A stretch of DNA of 64,000 nucleotides from Glaciimonas sp. PAMC28666 (GCF_016917355.1 NZ_CP070304.1:3472001-3536000), one strand, 5' to 3'. Positions 16,301 to 24,707 are shown, counted from the stretch's first letter. Program-made: numbers and translations. Notes: a model not told the origin generated them from the letters alone.

Positions 16301-18703
16301 CCATTGGTGGTCACTCCGCCAGCGGCGCTCTCCGTTAGGGACTGGTTGCAGGCCTTGCAGAACGATAATCTCGCCATGCGCGAGCATGAACACGCGCCGT
16401 TGTTTGAAATTCAGCGCTGGGCTGGATGGGCGGGGCAGGCACTATTTGATACTTTGCTCGTGTTTGACAACTATCCGGTAGCGCGTGAATGGACTGAGCG
16501 CGATAGCCAGTCACGTCTGCCCGCACTACGCTTTAGCGCGTTGGTGAACGTCGAATCCACCAGTTATCCATTGACGCTAGTTGTCACCAATGACCGGCAG
16601 CTCTCGATTGAATACGGCTTTGATCGCAGCTTGTTTGAAGAGCATGTGATCCGTCAGTTACATGCCCATTTTGTTGTGCTATTGGACCATCTGACAGAAG
16701 ATGCCCAGCGTTCGGTTGGGAGGTTGGGCATGCCGACTTATCCAGAGCAACGCCAATTGATGGCGTGGAACGCGACTGACACGCACTATCCGGAGGTGCG
16801 TCCGGTACATCGCTTGTTCGAGCAGCAGGCTTTACTGCAACCTGATGCTATCGCGTGTTTGTTTGATGGCGCGACCATGGATTATCGCGAACTGGACCGG
16901 CGTGCCAATCAATTGGCGCATCGGTTAATCAGGCTGGGTGTGCGACCCGATGACCGGGTTGCGGTGTGTCTGGAGCGCTCCTTTGCACTGGTGGTTGCGT
17001 TGCTCGGGGTAATGAAGGCCGGTGCTGCCTACGTGCCGATTGATCCGGATTATCCGGCCGGGCGGCGCAGTTACATGCTGGAGGATTCGTCGCCGGCATT
17101 GGTGTTGACGCAGCACAGGTGGCGTAATAATGAAGGCGATGAAGGCGATGAAGGCGATGGGAGTAACGGGGCAAGCGACAATCAGGTGCATGCTGTCAAC
17201 GGCAATGCCCCTGTTGATACGCCGCAAATAGCGCTGGCCAACGCCCCGCTGTTTTATATCGACGTCGAGGATCTTGGCGCAGAATCGCCGCACCGGCCCG
17301 AGGTGGAGATACATGCGGAACAACTGGCTTATCTTATCTATACCTCAGGCTCGACCGGACGCCCCAAAGGGGCCGGGAATAGCCATGGCGCTTTGCTTAA
17401 TCGCTTGTTATGGATGCAGAAGACCTATCAATTGGATGCCACCGATACCGTCTTGCAAAAAACGCCGTTTAGCTTTGACGTGTCGGTCTGGGAGTTTTTC
17501 TGGCCGCTAATGACGGGTGCTCGTCTGGCGATTGCTGCGCCGGGTGCACACCGCGATCCGGCAAAATTGGTTGCGCAAATCCAGCGCGACGCGGTAACCA
17601 CGATCCATTTCGTGCCTTCGATGTTGCAGGCTTTTGTAACGCATATTGTGCAAGAAAAAGAGATCGTGTGCAGCAGCTTGCGGCGGATTGTGGCAAGTGG
17701 CGAAGCGTTGTCTGGCGAATTGGCGGCACGGACCAAAGCGTCGTGTCCGCAAGCGGCGTTGGTTAACCTTTACGGCCCGACCGAAGCCGCGATTGATGTA
17801 ACGCATTATACGTGCGCGTCTGATGATGGCGCCTCCGTCCCCATCGGACGTCCTATCGCGAATACGCAAATTCACATTTTGGACGCGGCACTTAATCCAT
17901 TGCCGCCCGGTATTGCCGGAGAGTTGTATATCGGTGGTATCGGTCTGGCACGCGGCTATCACGCACGGCCTGCGCTGACGGCAGAGCGCTTCGTACCCGA
18001 TCCATTCCGAATTGGCGCACGCCTATATCGCTCCGGTGATCTGGCGCGCTGGCGCGATGATGGTGTGATCGAATATCTTGGGCGTCTTGATCATCAGGTC
18101 AAGCTGCGCGGATTGCGGATTGAGCTGGGTGAAATTGAGGCGTTATTGCAGGCGCATCCTGTGGTGGCAGAAGCGGTAGTGATCGCCCATGGCGGTGAGC
18201 AGCTGATCGGCTATGTGGTGCACGTTCCCGAAGCGTCGGACCCGGATGCATCGTCTACTGTACTGCTCGACTATCTTGCCGTGCATTTGCCTGCTTTTAT
18301 GGTGCCAGCACAATTGGTGGCGTTGTCCAGCATGCCGCTGACACCAAACGGTAAGTTGGACCGAAAGGCATTGCCCGATCCAGTCTGGCAGAGCAAAGAT
18401 GACGAAGCGCCGATTTCTCCCACCGAGCAACAAGTCGCAGCAATCTGGGGCGAGGTACTTGGCGTTGAGGTCGTTGGACGTGCTGATAATTTTTTTGCTC
18501 TGGGCGGCCATTCACTGATGGCAACGCAAGTAGTATCGCGGCTTAAGACGGAGTTGCAAATCAGTGTGCCACTGCGCCGCTTGTTTGAAATCGCAACCCT
18601 TGCCGGCTTTGCCGAGGCAGTCGATCAGGCCCGAGATGGCGCGCTGAATGACAGCAAGCTTGATGCGCTGGATGCCTTGTTTGGCGAAATGGAAATGCTA
18701 TGA
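10400..18703 (+). CDS. NRPS 2: C-A(Asp)-T-T-E-C-A(Ser)-T
   Basis: The 2767-residue synthetase has two modules. Module one has a condensation domain with HHIISDGWS near residue 184 and an adenylation domain (core motif near 663) whose code reads D-L-T-K-I-G-H-V-G-K, the known aspartate/hydroxyaspartate type. Two tandem thiolation domains follow, both LGGDSILS (near 1066 and 1147). An epimerization domain has HHLAVDGVS near 1329 and later NYLGQFD. Module two has a condensation domain with HHLLLDGWS near 1803. Its adenylation domain (core motif near 2311) has code D-V-W-H-V-S-L-I-D-K, a serine code. A thiolation domain (LGGHSLMA, near 2700) closes the protein. The predicted contribution is D-Asp then L-Ser, as in ornibactin and malleobactin. 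An acidic GDE repeat insertion sits in the serine adenylation domain. The stop overlaps the start of NRPS 3 (ATGA). Confidence 0.93.
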   Translation: MSFDKFDIARRFIALPVAARSKFLQALASKGVDFSRLPIVPAPSGGSLPLSFAQQRLWFLDQMNPGNSAYHIPAMLLLDGQLDREILQSSLDALVQRHVALRTTFGVVLSESGDEIAEQIVHPPAPVYIAETDFSALESAEQIIALNRVAEEETLRPFDLALGPLLRVHLIRLSEVEHRLLLIQHHIISDGWSVEVLLRELALCYRAFCVGESPALPPLTVQYPDYALWQRHWLEAGERERQIAWWRAALGTEHPVLTLPTDRPRPAVRDLNGARHPFLLSAALSAEVRLLAQRSEATPFMVLLAAFQVLLSRLSGQADIRVGVSTAGRTRRETESMVGFFVNTQVLQATVSGGQRFEDFLAQVKVTTLGAQAHQDLPFDVLVDALKVERSLSHNPLVQVKFTQQITLPEVTPLPGLAMQLMPLPDHAARFDLSLDVMDAAQGIEATFSYATDMFDSARVVGFAAAYVHLLREIVANSACHLATLALSAPGNHADFSLHGERLESQESNILDAWAYSVTANRSARALQYERSQEIEGVSFSELDAASNRLAHYLKSRSPTHGAEMCVAVCASRSPELVLGLLAVLKAGGAYLPIDPALPPERIAFLLADAGVQCVLGDEEGAIAAMAANGIGVNVISLDADASWSTCDASPLIERPDPLAAAYLIYTSGSTGRPKGVVITHGALADYVCGMLSRLDLLPGESMAMVSTVAADLGHTVLFGALCSGRLLHLISTECAMDPDRFAAYMSAHQVGVLKIVPGHLQGLLQAATPADVLPRHALILGGEALPWGLCDTVHRLRPTCRVINHYGPTETTVGILTQEVTRTAEEWIPKLVPASINVPIGMPLPNAAGFVLDVNLSPVPLGSVGELYLGGAGLARGYHGRADLTAERFVPHPFADGERLYRSGDRVRLLSSGALEFLGRADDQVKIRGYRIELSEVAEAMRVMPAIAAAEVVAVAINADENRQQLVGYLVAVSGKMLDIVAIKAMLAQRLPDYMVPNHLIVLERMPLTANGKCDRNALPAIDRVNALASANSAGMSVLESALADIWKAVLNIDEVGLNDNFFALGGDSILSLQIIARARKSGMRLTPKQLFEHQTIGKLAAYVQPLAPVAVQKMSDTEKALMTIWTAVLGVEKVGLADNFFALGGDSILSLQIIARARKQGLKITPKQLFANQTIETLARVASPLVPVSAVMPVVPVAGRGLLTPAQRHFFTLNIENRSHWNQALRFDVREPLKPELLDQAIKAVLLLHASLRCSYGHTVENGWQANLAPDAVANEPLWLKRLANAKELDLLCDQVNKSLNIRSGNVFRAMLAEDAGGKQSLFIAIHHLAVDGVSWRILLEDVVTAYRQLASGGSVGLSAQGTSSAEWSAHLADYARSDALAAELPYWLALGDCADIGLPQDNVNGASRVSDAAQSVVTLNPDLTQKLLKTAPAAYRTQINDLLLTALGRVLCRFTGASEALVELEGHGREALFDEVDLSRTVGWFSSHFPVRLAVAGEFGAAICSVKETLRNVPNKGSGFGILKSLSGIDIRDQIKALPIPRITFNYLGQFDTGTAEEALLVPVFGKSGEERDGSGPLTNWLAIHGQVSDGQLTFTWVFSKEMFSVATIDRLAEDYRAELTALIAHCCLSTSGGVTVSDFPLAALTGKDLTRLPTSAREVQDIYAATPLQQGLLFHALFAPEEVAYVNQLSMTLTNPDVERLAVAWQAAVDKHAILRTGFWHDGVEKPQQIVRRAARLVMDRYDWRADGCASSSSSPTSSALLELCEAERRAPFDLARPPLMRLALVRLTDTQYRLIWTRHHLLLDGWSTAQLWAEVVRHYGGGAAEGIGRSDYRDYIGWLAQQNTAVSRDFWQSRLKVLDAPTRLAGAISAQRRSDAVDASEVFTSSGYGALSFNWNASDTARLQQFARDTRITLNTLVQGAWSLLLQRYTGKATVAFGVTVAGRPAELVDVDRVLGLFINTLPLVVTPPAALSVRDWLQALQNDNLAMREHEHAPLFEIQRWAGWAGQALFDTLLVFDNYPVAREWTERDSQSRLPALRFSALVNVESTSYPLTLVVTNDRQLSIEYGFDRSLFEEHVIRQLHAHFVVLLDHLTEDAQRSVGRLGMPTYPEQRQLMAWNATDTHYPEVRPVHRLFEQQALLQPDAIACLFDGATMDYRELDRRANQLAHRLIRLGVRPDDRVAVCLERSFALVVALLGVMKAGAAYVPIDPDYPAGRRSYMLEDSSPALVLTQHRWRNNEGDEGDEGDGSNGASDNQVHAVNGNAPVDTPQIALANAPLFYIDVEDLGAESPHRPEVEIHAEQLAYLIYTSGSTGRPKGAGNSHGALLNRLLWMQKTYQLDATDTVLQKTPFSFDVSVWEFFWPLMTGARLAIAAPGAHRDPAKLVAQIQRDAVTTIHFVPSMLQAFVTHIVQEKEIVCSSLRRIVASGEALSGELAARTKASCPQAALVNLYGPTEAAIDVTHYTCASDDGASVPIGRPIANTQIHILDAALNPLPPGIAGELYIGGIGLARGYHARPALTAERFVPDPFRIGARLYRSGDLARWRDDGVIEYLGRLDHQVKLRGLRIELGEIEALLQAHPVVAEAVVIAHGGEQLIGYVVHVPEASDPDASSTVLLDYLAVHLPAFMVPAQLVALSSMPLTPNGKLDRKALPDPVWQSKDDEAPISPTEQQVAAIWGEVLGVEVVGRADNFFALGGHSLMATQVVSRLKTELQISVPLRRLFEIATLAGFAEAVDQARDGALNDSKLDALDALFGEMEML
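17132..17158 (+). repeat. In-frame 9-bp tandem repeat in the Ser adenylation domain
   Basis: Three perfect copies of GAAGGCGAT encode Glu-Gly-Asp repeats inside a non-conserved insertion of about 30 residues between adenylation core motifs A2 and A3. This is a likely slippage product in a surface loop. Confidence 0.9.
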
Positions 18704-21700
18704 CCGGTCACCATGGCGAACAGAACAAACATGCCGATCGCACGCTGGCGCTGGCACGCCGCTTTGCCGATCTTGGCCCGGCACAGCGAACAGTATTCTT
18801 ACAGCGTCTGGCTGAGCAAAATATCGATTTCAGTCTCTTGCCGATTCCACGTCGCAGCGATGCAGAAACGCACATCGCGTTACCGGCATCCTTCGCCCAG
18901 GCGCGACTATGGTTCCTGTGGCAAATGGCACCAGACAGCCCGGCCTACAACATGGCAGGACGTTTGCGGCTCACCGGCGCGTTGAACGTGGATGCGCTGA
19001 ACGCAAGCGTTGGTGCTTTGCTGGCACGGCACGAGGCCTTGCGCACCACCTTTCACGCGGGGGCCGATGGCGCTGCACTGCAACGGGTGCATGCAAAAGC
19101 GGCGCTGGATATACGCTGCGTCGACTTAAGGAATGAATCAGAGATCACGATAAAGGCAGCAGCCGCCGCGGAAGCGTTGCTGCCGTTCGATCTGACAACG
19201 GGGCCGCTGCTGCGTGTGATGCTGATCCGCTGTAATAGCGATACGCATTTATTGTTGCTGACGGTCCACCATATCGTTTCCGACGGTTGGTCAGCCGAAG
19301 TGATGCTTGCCGAGTTGGCAGACGGTTATCGGCTTGGCGCTCGCAGCGGTATTGACGCGAAGACGCCAATGCAGCTGCCAATTCAATATCCCGACTTCGC
19401 ACTCTGGCAACGTCGTTGGCTGGAGGCCGGAGAAGCAGAGTGTCAGCGTAATTGGTGGAGAGACACGTTGGGGGACGAGCATCCTGTGTTGACATTGCCG
19501 GTTGATCGGCAAGGATCGGCATCCTCATCGCCTCTATCGCCTCTATCCCCTCTAAGCGCTCGCCAGCTTTTTACGGTTAGTCCGCTATTGACCGAGCAAT
19601 TAAAAACGCTGGCACGCGGGCAGGGCACAACGGTGTTCATGGTTTTGCTGGCCGCTTTTACGACGTTGCTGTATCGCTATAGCGGGCAAAATGACATCAG
19701 GGTCGGTGTGCCTGCAGCGGGACGTAACCGGATCGAGACCGAGGGACTGATCGGTTTTTTTATCAACACGCTGGTGGTGCGTTCGCAGCCTGTCGGACAC
19801 AAAGATTTTACGACGTTGTTGTCGGAAATAAAAAATGCTTTTCTAGGTGCCGAGGCGCATCAGGATCTGCCGTTCGAGCAGTTGGTTGAAGCGTTGCAAG
19901 ACGGCCGCGGTGCAAGTCATCACCCGCTGTTTCGGGTGATGGCAAATCATCAGACTCGGGGCATCACACCGCAATGGGATGGATTGTTGGTAGAGGAGGT
20001 GTCTGAGGGCAATCCCCTTGCTAAATTCGATCTGACTCTTGCTACCGAGGAAGATCCAGAAGGCGTTTTGCGTGGCGAGTTTGTGTACGCAATGGCGTTA
20101 TTTGAACCATCCACCATCACGCGTTTAACGGGTCATTTTGTCGGTTTGCTTGAACAAATAGCCCGCAACCCCGAAATTGCGCTCGATCAATTGGCGTTGT
20201 TAAGCGCTGCGGAACAAGCGCAGATTGCGGGTTGGAATGCCGTGGTGGCGCAAGCCGATGCACGAGTACTTGATCCGTTAGCCCAAACGTCGTTACCGGT
20301 ATTTGTCCCGATCCATGCGGCACTGGCCGCGCAGGCGGCGGCGAACCCTGACCGGATTGCGCTATGTCACGGTGTGTCCACGGTGAGTTGGTGTGAATTG
20401 AATGTTCGCTCCAATAGATTGGCGCATCGGTTGATCGCCAGCGGCGTGCAGGCTGAAGTGCGGGTCGGGGTCAGCATTGAACGCTCGCCGGAAATGATCA
20501 TTGCCTTGCTGGCAATCCTCAAAGCCGGTGGCACGTTTGTGCCGCTCGATCCGGGGTATCCCGCGGGCCGCCTTGCTTATATGCTCACGGATGCCGGTGT
20601 TCAGCATCTGGTGACCCAGCGCACTATGGCGGAGCGCACTATGGCGGGGCGCTCCCCATCAACGGGGATGACGACGTTGTATCTGGACGACCTTGAAGCG
20701 GCTGCTGAGGTTATGCCGCCGGAATGGGATCAAGATCCGGCCGTTGTCATTCATCCGGCCCAGAGCGCCTATCTGATCTATACCTCCGGCTCCACCGGCC
20801 AACCCAAAGGCGTGACCGTTGAACACAGTCCGCTGGCACGTCACTGTCAGGCGATTGGCGAGCGCTATCAAATGTCTGATACTGATCGGGTGTTGCATTT
20901 CGCTTCGATCAATTTTGATCTGGCGCACGAATACTGGTTGATGCCGCTGCTGTTTGGTGCACGATTGGTGATCACCGACAACGTGTTATGGAGTCCGGCC
21001 GAGACCTGCGAACAGCTGGTGCGTCATGGTGTAACCGTGGCGGCCTTTCCCCCGAGCTATCTGGTGCAGCTGGCCGACGCGGTGCGAGCGCAGGCGCAGA
21101 TACGATTGGTGTCAGCATTGCCCGACACCAAGGTCACCCTGCGGGTGCTGGCCTTTGGCGGCGAAGCGCTTTCGCGTGAACACTTTGAGCTGGTGCGTTC
21201 GGTGTTTGCGCCCGCGACGCTGATTAATGGCTATGGCCCGACCGAAACGGTGATCTCACCAATGCTGTGGATGACGCAGCCCGATACCGATCCTGCCGAA
21301 TGGCAACAGAATGCCTATCTCCCCATCGGCACTGCGGTGGGTGCACGCTCGGTGTATGTGCTGGACGCAGCGCTGAACGCTTTGCCGGTCGGCGTTGCCG
21401 GCGAACTGTATCTGGGTGGCACGGAACTGGCGCGTGGTTATCATGCCCGCGCCGGCATGACCGCCGAACGTTTTATTCCCGACCCATTTCGCGTCGGTGG
21501 TCGCTTGTATCGCACCGGCGACCGCGTCCGCTGGCGCGCTGACGGCAGTGTCGATTATCTGGGGCGACTGGATCATCAGGTCAAGTTGCGCGGTCTGCGG
21601 ATCGAACCGGGGGAGATCGAAGCCCAGTTGTTAGCCTGCCCCGGGGTCCGGCAAGCGGCGGTATTGGTGCACGGAGAGGGCGGCGACGCGCAGTTGGTGG

Positions 21701-23973
21701 CCTATCTGGTACCAGAGCAGGGCAGTGCCTCGCCGCTGGATATCGCGTTGCTGAAACAACAGTTGGGACAACGTTTGCCCGCTTACATGGTGCCCGCGCA
21801 ATGCATGCTGCTGGCCGCGCTACCGGTCACCGCCAACGGCAAGCTGGATCGCCGCGCCTTACCGGCACCGACCTGGGAGGGGCGCGCTTATCGTGCTCCA
21901 CAGAGCACGGTCGAGATCAGCCTTGCCGCCATCTGGGCAGAGGTCCTGAAACTGGCACCGGAGCAGGTTGGCCTTGACGATCACTTCTTTGAACTGGGCG
22001 GGCATTCGTTGCTGGCGACACAGATGTGTGCCCGTATTCAAAGCCGAATGGGACTCGTTGTGCCGCTCAGAATGCTCTTTCAATCGCCTGTTTTAAGCGA
22101 ATTTTCTGCGCGGGTAGCAAGCGAATGCAAGTCTGCCGAATTACCATCTATCCCGCGCCGTAGTCCCGCTGCACTCGTGCCGTTATCATTTGCGCAGCTA
22201 GGTTTGTGGTTCCTCTGGCTGGCTGATCCACACGATCCCGGCTACAGCATTTGTAGCGCTTTACGTTGCCGTGGCACGTCGGATCGGGTCGCGCCAGACC
22301 GGGTCGCGCCAGACCGGGTCGCGCTAGATCGGGTCGCGTCAGACCGAGTCACCCCAGACCGGGTCGCGCCAGACCGGGTCGCGCCAGACCGGGTCGCATT
22401 GCAGGCGAGTTTTGATGCCTTGGTAACACGCCATGCAGCGCTACGCACCACGTTTACGCAGGGGGAAAATGGTGCCGTGATACAGATGAGTCATCCGCCT
22501 GCGCCGGTTCAGATGACGCTGGTTGATTTGACGCCATGGCCGGAATCGGAACGGGAGAGGGAAGCACAGCGTTTGGCCGAAGCGGAATCGCTAACTCCCT
22601 TTAATTTGGAAAAAGACGCGCTGTTGCGGGTGCAATTGATTGAGCTTGGTACAACCGACCATATCTTGTTGTTGAGTATTCATCACATTGTTGCTGACGG
22701 CTGGTCGATCGGACTAATTTTTGACGAATTGATGCGGTCGTATCGGGATTTTCATGACGGCAGACAGGTTGTCGCCGAGCCGCCACCACCAGGAATTGAT
22801 TATGCCGACTATGCGAGCTGGCAACGACGTCCGTTAGCGGCGAATTCCGACGCCGCAGCGATTGATGCCGCCGACCGTGCCTACTGGCGTCAGCAACTGG
22901 ATGCGGTCACGCCGCTGTATCTGCCTGTGCCCCGTTCACAAGAGAAGGTACGCATGCCGGGATTGCCGGGCGTGCAGTTATTATTCACCCTTGATACCAA
23001 TGTGATTCAGCGTGCGCGCGGATTAGCGCAACGCAGCGGCACGACCTTGTCGATGCTGTTACAGGCGGCTTTTCACGTTTTGTTGTATCGACATACCGGT
23101 CAGGCAGATCACTGCGTCGGGGTGCTTGCAGCCAACCGCGATAGGACGGAACTCGAACCACTGGTCGGTCTGTTTCTCAATGCGCAGGCATTGCGTGCCC
23201 GGATCGATCCGACGCGCGGATTTTCCCATTTGGCAAGGGCAGTTAAAGAAACGCTATTAGCCGCACAAGCGCATATCGGCCTGCCGTTCGCTTCAGTGGT
23301 AGAAGATGTATGTCCGGTACGGGAAGCTGGTCGAAATCCTTTGTTTCAGGTTCTGTATAACTTTTTGCGCCCTGATTTCGGAAGTCTTTCCAATGTGCCG
23401 GGGATGCAGATCGAAGACTTTCCTGTGCCGCGACGGACTGTGGTTTTCGATCTGGAGCTGGACGTGGTTGAGAATGTGAACGGTACGGTTCGCGGTGCTT
23501 TTTCCTATGCTGTTGCGCGGGTCGACGCAGCCTTTGCTGAAGCCCTGCGGGATGATTATTCCGGTCTGCTTGCCGCATTGATAGAGTCACCCGAGCAGCC
23601 GCTATTAACGATAGCAAAACCGGGGATGGCTTCACGCCCCGAAAAACATGATCTTGTTCTGCCTGCTCTCGTGGCGAATGCCACACCGTCTTTGCATCCC
23701 GAATGGGAATCTGCATTGACCAGAATATGGATTGAGGCCTTGGGTGTTGCCACTGTCACACGCGATGATAACTTTTTTGCACTGGGCGGCAGTTCGCTCA
23801 TGTGCCTGGAAATGGTGGCGCATGCAAATCGACTTGGTATCGCGCTTGGTCTCACTGATGTTTTTCTCCATCAAACCATTGCGCAACTTGCTGCGGTCAA
23901 AGGAACGCCGATAGCGTCACCCCTTGATCGTCGCGCTGTTGAACAGCGACCAATCTTAAAGGAAATGTCTTGA
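18700..23973 (+). CDS. NRPS 3: C-A-T-C-T, no thioesterase (termination module)
   Basis: The 1757-residue protein has a condensation domain (HHIVSDGWS near residue 190) and an adenylation domain (core motif near 693) with the same D-L-E-A-A-G-G-I-S-K code as NRPS 1. A thiolation domain (LGGHSLLA near 1099) follows, then a second condensation domain with intact HHIVADGWS near 1327 and a last thiolation domain (LGGSSLMC near 1694). There is no thioesterase or reductase. A terminal condensation domain is what ornibactin-type lines use to release the chain onto an amine such as putrescine, so amine release is the favoured inference. The role of the last carrier domain is unclear. An eight-unit DRVAP repeat expands the start of the terminal condensation domain. 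The gene overlaps its neighbours by 4 bp on both sides. Confidence 0.92.
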   Translation: MTGHHGEQNKHADRTLALARRFADLGPAQRTVFLQRLAEQNIDFSLLPIPRRSDAETHIALPASFAQARLWFLWQMAPDSPAYNMAGRLRLTGALNVDALNASVGALLARHEALRTTFHAGADGAALQRVHAKAALDIRCVDLRNESEITIKAAAAAEALLPFDLTTGPLLRVMLIRCNSDTHLLLLTVHHIVSDGWSAEVMLAELADGYRLGARSGIDAKTPMQLPIQYPDFALWQRRWLEAGEAECQRNWWRDTLGDEHPVLTLPVDRQGSASSSPLSPLSPLSARQLFTVSPLLTEQLKTLARGQGTTVFMVLLAAFTTLLYRYSGQNDIRVGVPAAGRNRIETEGLIGFFINTLVVRSQPVGHKDFTTLLSEIKNAFLGAEAHQDLPFEQLVEALQDGRGASHHPLFRVMANHQTRGITPQWDGLLVEEVSEGNPLAKFDLTLATEEDPEGVLRGEFVYAMALFEPSTITRLTGHFVGLLEQIARNPEIALDQLALLSAAEQAQIAGWNAVVAQADARVLDPLAQTSLPVFVPIHAALAAQAAANPDRIALCHGVSTVSWCELNVRSNRLAHRLIASGVQAEVRVGVSIERSPEMIIALLAILKAGGTFVPLDPGYPAGRLAYMLTDAGVQHLVTQRTMAERTMAGRSPSTGMTTLYLDDLEAAAEVMPPEWDQDPAVVIHPAQSAYLIYTSGSTGQPKGVTVEHSPLARHCQAIGERYQMSDTDRVLHFASINFDLAHEYWLMPLLFGARLVITDNVLWSPAETCEQLVRHGVTVAAFPPSYLVQLADAVRAQAQIRLVSALPDTKVTLRVLAFGGEALSREHFELVRSVFAPATLINGYGPTETVISPMLWMTQPDTDPAEWQQNAYLPIGTAVGARSVYVLDAALNALPVGVAGELYLGGTELARGYHARAGMTAERFIPDPFRVGGRLYRTGDRVRWRADGSVDYLGRLDHQVKLRGLRIEPGEIEAQLLACPGVRQAAVLVHGEGGDAQLVAYLVPEQGSASPLDIALLKQQLGQRLPAYMVPAQCMLLAALPVTANGKLDRRALPAPTWEGRAYRAPQSTVEISLAAIWAEVLKLAPEQVGLDDHFFELGGHSLLATQMCARIQSRMGLVVPLRMLFQSPVLSEFSARVASECKSAELPSIPRRSPAALVPLSFAQLGLWFLWLADPHDPGYSICSALRCRGTSDRVAPDRVAPDRVALDRVASDRVTPDRVAPDRVAPDRVALQASFDALVTRHAALRTTFTQGENGAVIQMSHPPAPVQMTLVDLTPWPESEREREAQRLAEAESLTPFNLEKDALLRVQLIELGTTDHILLLSIHHIVADGWSIGLIFDELMRSYRDFHDGRQVVAEPPPPGIDYADYASWQRRPLAANSDAAAIDAADRAYWRQQLDAVTPLYLPVPRSQEKVRMPGLPGVQLLFTLDTNVIQRARGLAQRSGTTLSMLLQAAFHVLLYRHTGQADHCVGVLAANRDRTELEPLVGLFLNAQALRARIDPTRGFSHLARAVKETLLAAQAHIGLPFASVVEDVCPVREAGRNPLFQVLYNFLRPDFGSLSNVPGMQIEDFPVPRRTVVFDLELDVVENVNGTVRGAFSYAVARVDAAFAEALRDDYSGLLAALIESPEQPLLTIAKPGMASRPEKHDLVLPALVANATPSLHPEWESALTRIWIEALGVATVTRDDNFFALGGSSLMCLEMVAHANRLGIALGLTDVFLHQTIAQLAAVKGTPIASPLDRRAVEQRPILKEMS
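19522..19557 (+). repeat. In-frame 9-bp tandem repeat in NRPS 3
   Basis: Four imperfect copies of a CCTCTATCG-like unit encode a Ser-Pro-Leu run between the middle part of the first condensation domain and its C-lobe. It lies in a linker position. Confidence 0.8.
20111..22023 (+). repeat. Duplicated C-end/A/T block, copy 2
   Basis: This is the partner of 8302-10220 in NRPS 1, nearly identical over about 1.9 kb and including the full adenylation domain. Both boundaries are sharp: upstream the condensation domains differ, and downstream the thiolation helices differ right after the LGGHSLLATQ motif. Confidence 0.9.
22282..22401 (+). repeat. 15-bp minisatellite, eight units, in the terminal condensation domain
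   Basis: Eight in-frame 15-bp units encode DRVAP with variants DRVAL, DRVAS and DRVTP, starting at residue 1195. Ordinary condensation domains have only one such segment before LQASFDALVTRH, so about 35 residues have been added by repeat expansion. Confidence 0.95.
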
Positions 23974-24707
23974 AACAACATAGCTTTACCGCTCCGGGCG
24001 AGTCCGGTGGAGGCTCCTCACTTGGCGACGTTATCGGTGATGGTAAGCGTCATCCCCGCCGTCCTGCGCATCCTCCTGCCGGAGAGACGGTTTATCGGCG
24101 GTTTATTCCGTGGCTCAATCAGTGGCTTACTTTACGCACCATCAATCCGGATAGCGACCTCGATAGTTTTCACCGCTGGATGAACAATCCACGCGTGGCA
24201 AAATTCTGGGAGGAGGACGGATCAATCGATCAGCACCAGGTATTTATCGCCAAGGCGCTGGCCGATCCGCATGTGCATCCGTTGGTGGGATGTCTGGACG
24301 AAAAAGCCTTTGGTTACTTCGAAGTTTACTGGGCTAAAGAAGATCGGATAGCGCCATTTTACGCAGCCGCAGATTATGATCGCGGCGTGCACATGCTGGT
24401 CGGTGAAGAATGGGCGCGTGGTCCGCACAACATCGCAGCATGGCTTCCTTCTCTGGTGGATTATGTTTTATTGGATGACAAGCGTACCCACACGGTGGTG
24501 TGCGAGCCGCGTGCGGATAACCTGCGCATGATCGACTATCTTCAAAAAACAGGGTTTGTTTTTCAGCGCGAATTCGATTTTCCGCATAAACGTGCCGCTT
24601 TGTTAATACTTGAGCGCGCCGTATTTGCGCAGGGAAAGTGGTTAGAAGAGGGATTTGGCGCAGACCATAAAGAAATTGCTGTGTCCGTTCTCATTCAGGG
24701 TGAATGA
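23970..24707 (+). CDS. Siderophore hydroxyornithine N-acyltransferase (AlcB/IucB-type)
   Basis: The 245-residue protein belongs to the acetyltransferase group found in hydroxamate siderophore loci (IucB, AlcB, PvdYII and OrbK/OrbL relatives). About 50 non-conserved residues lead into the domain, which shows LRTINPDSDLDSFHRWMNNPRVAKFW, then GYFEVYWAKEDRI and a VCEPRADNLRMIDYLQKTGF end typical of a GNAT fold. It should acylate the N5-hydroxyl group of hydroxyornithine made by the monooxygenase encoded next. The acyl donor cannot be read from the sequence. The start is TTG, overlapping the NRPS 3 stop, with GGA seven bases before it, so translation is probably coupled. No formyltransferase gene is visible, so this may supply both hydroxamates. 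Confidence 0.85.
   Translation: MKQHSFTAPGESGGGSSLGDVIGDGKRHPRRPAHPPAGETVYRRFIPWLNQWLTLRTINPDSDLDSFHRWMNNPRVAKFWEEDGSIDQHQVFIAKALADPHVHPLVGCLDEKAFGYFEVYWAKEDRIAPFYAAADYDRGVHMLVGEEWARGPHNIAAWLPSLVDYVLLDDKRTHTVVCEPRADNLRMIDYLQKTGFVFQREFDFPHKRAALLILERAVFAQGKWLEEGFGADHKEIAVSVLIQGE

Noticed and set aside
22282-22401. DRVAP repeat as a possible CRISPR-like array or site for site-specific recombination
   Set aside because: The units are contiguous with no spacers and keep the reading frame of a conserved domain, so it is a coding minisatellite.
23600-23973. Thioesterase or reductase domain at the end of NRPS 3
   Set aside because: After the last carrier domain only about 20 residues remain, and no GxSxG or reductase motif is present.
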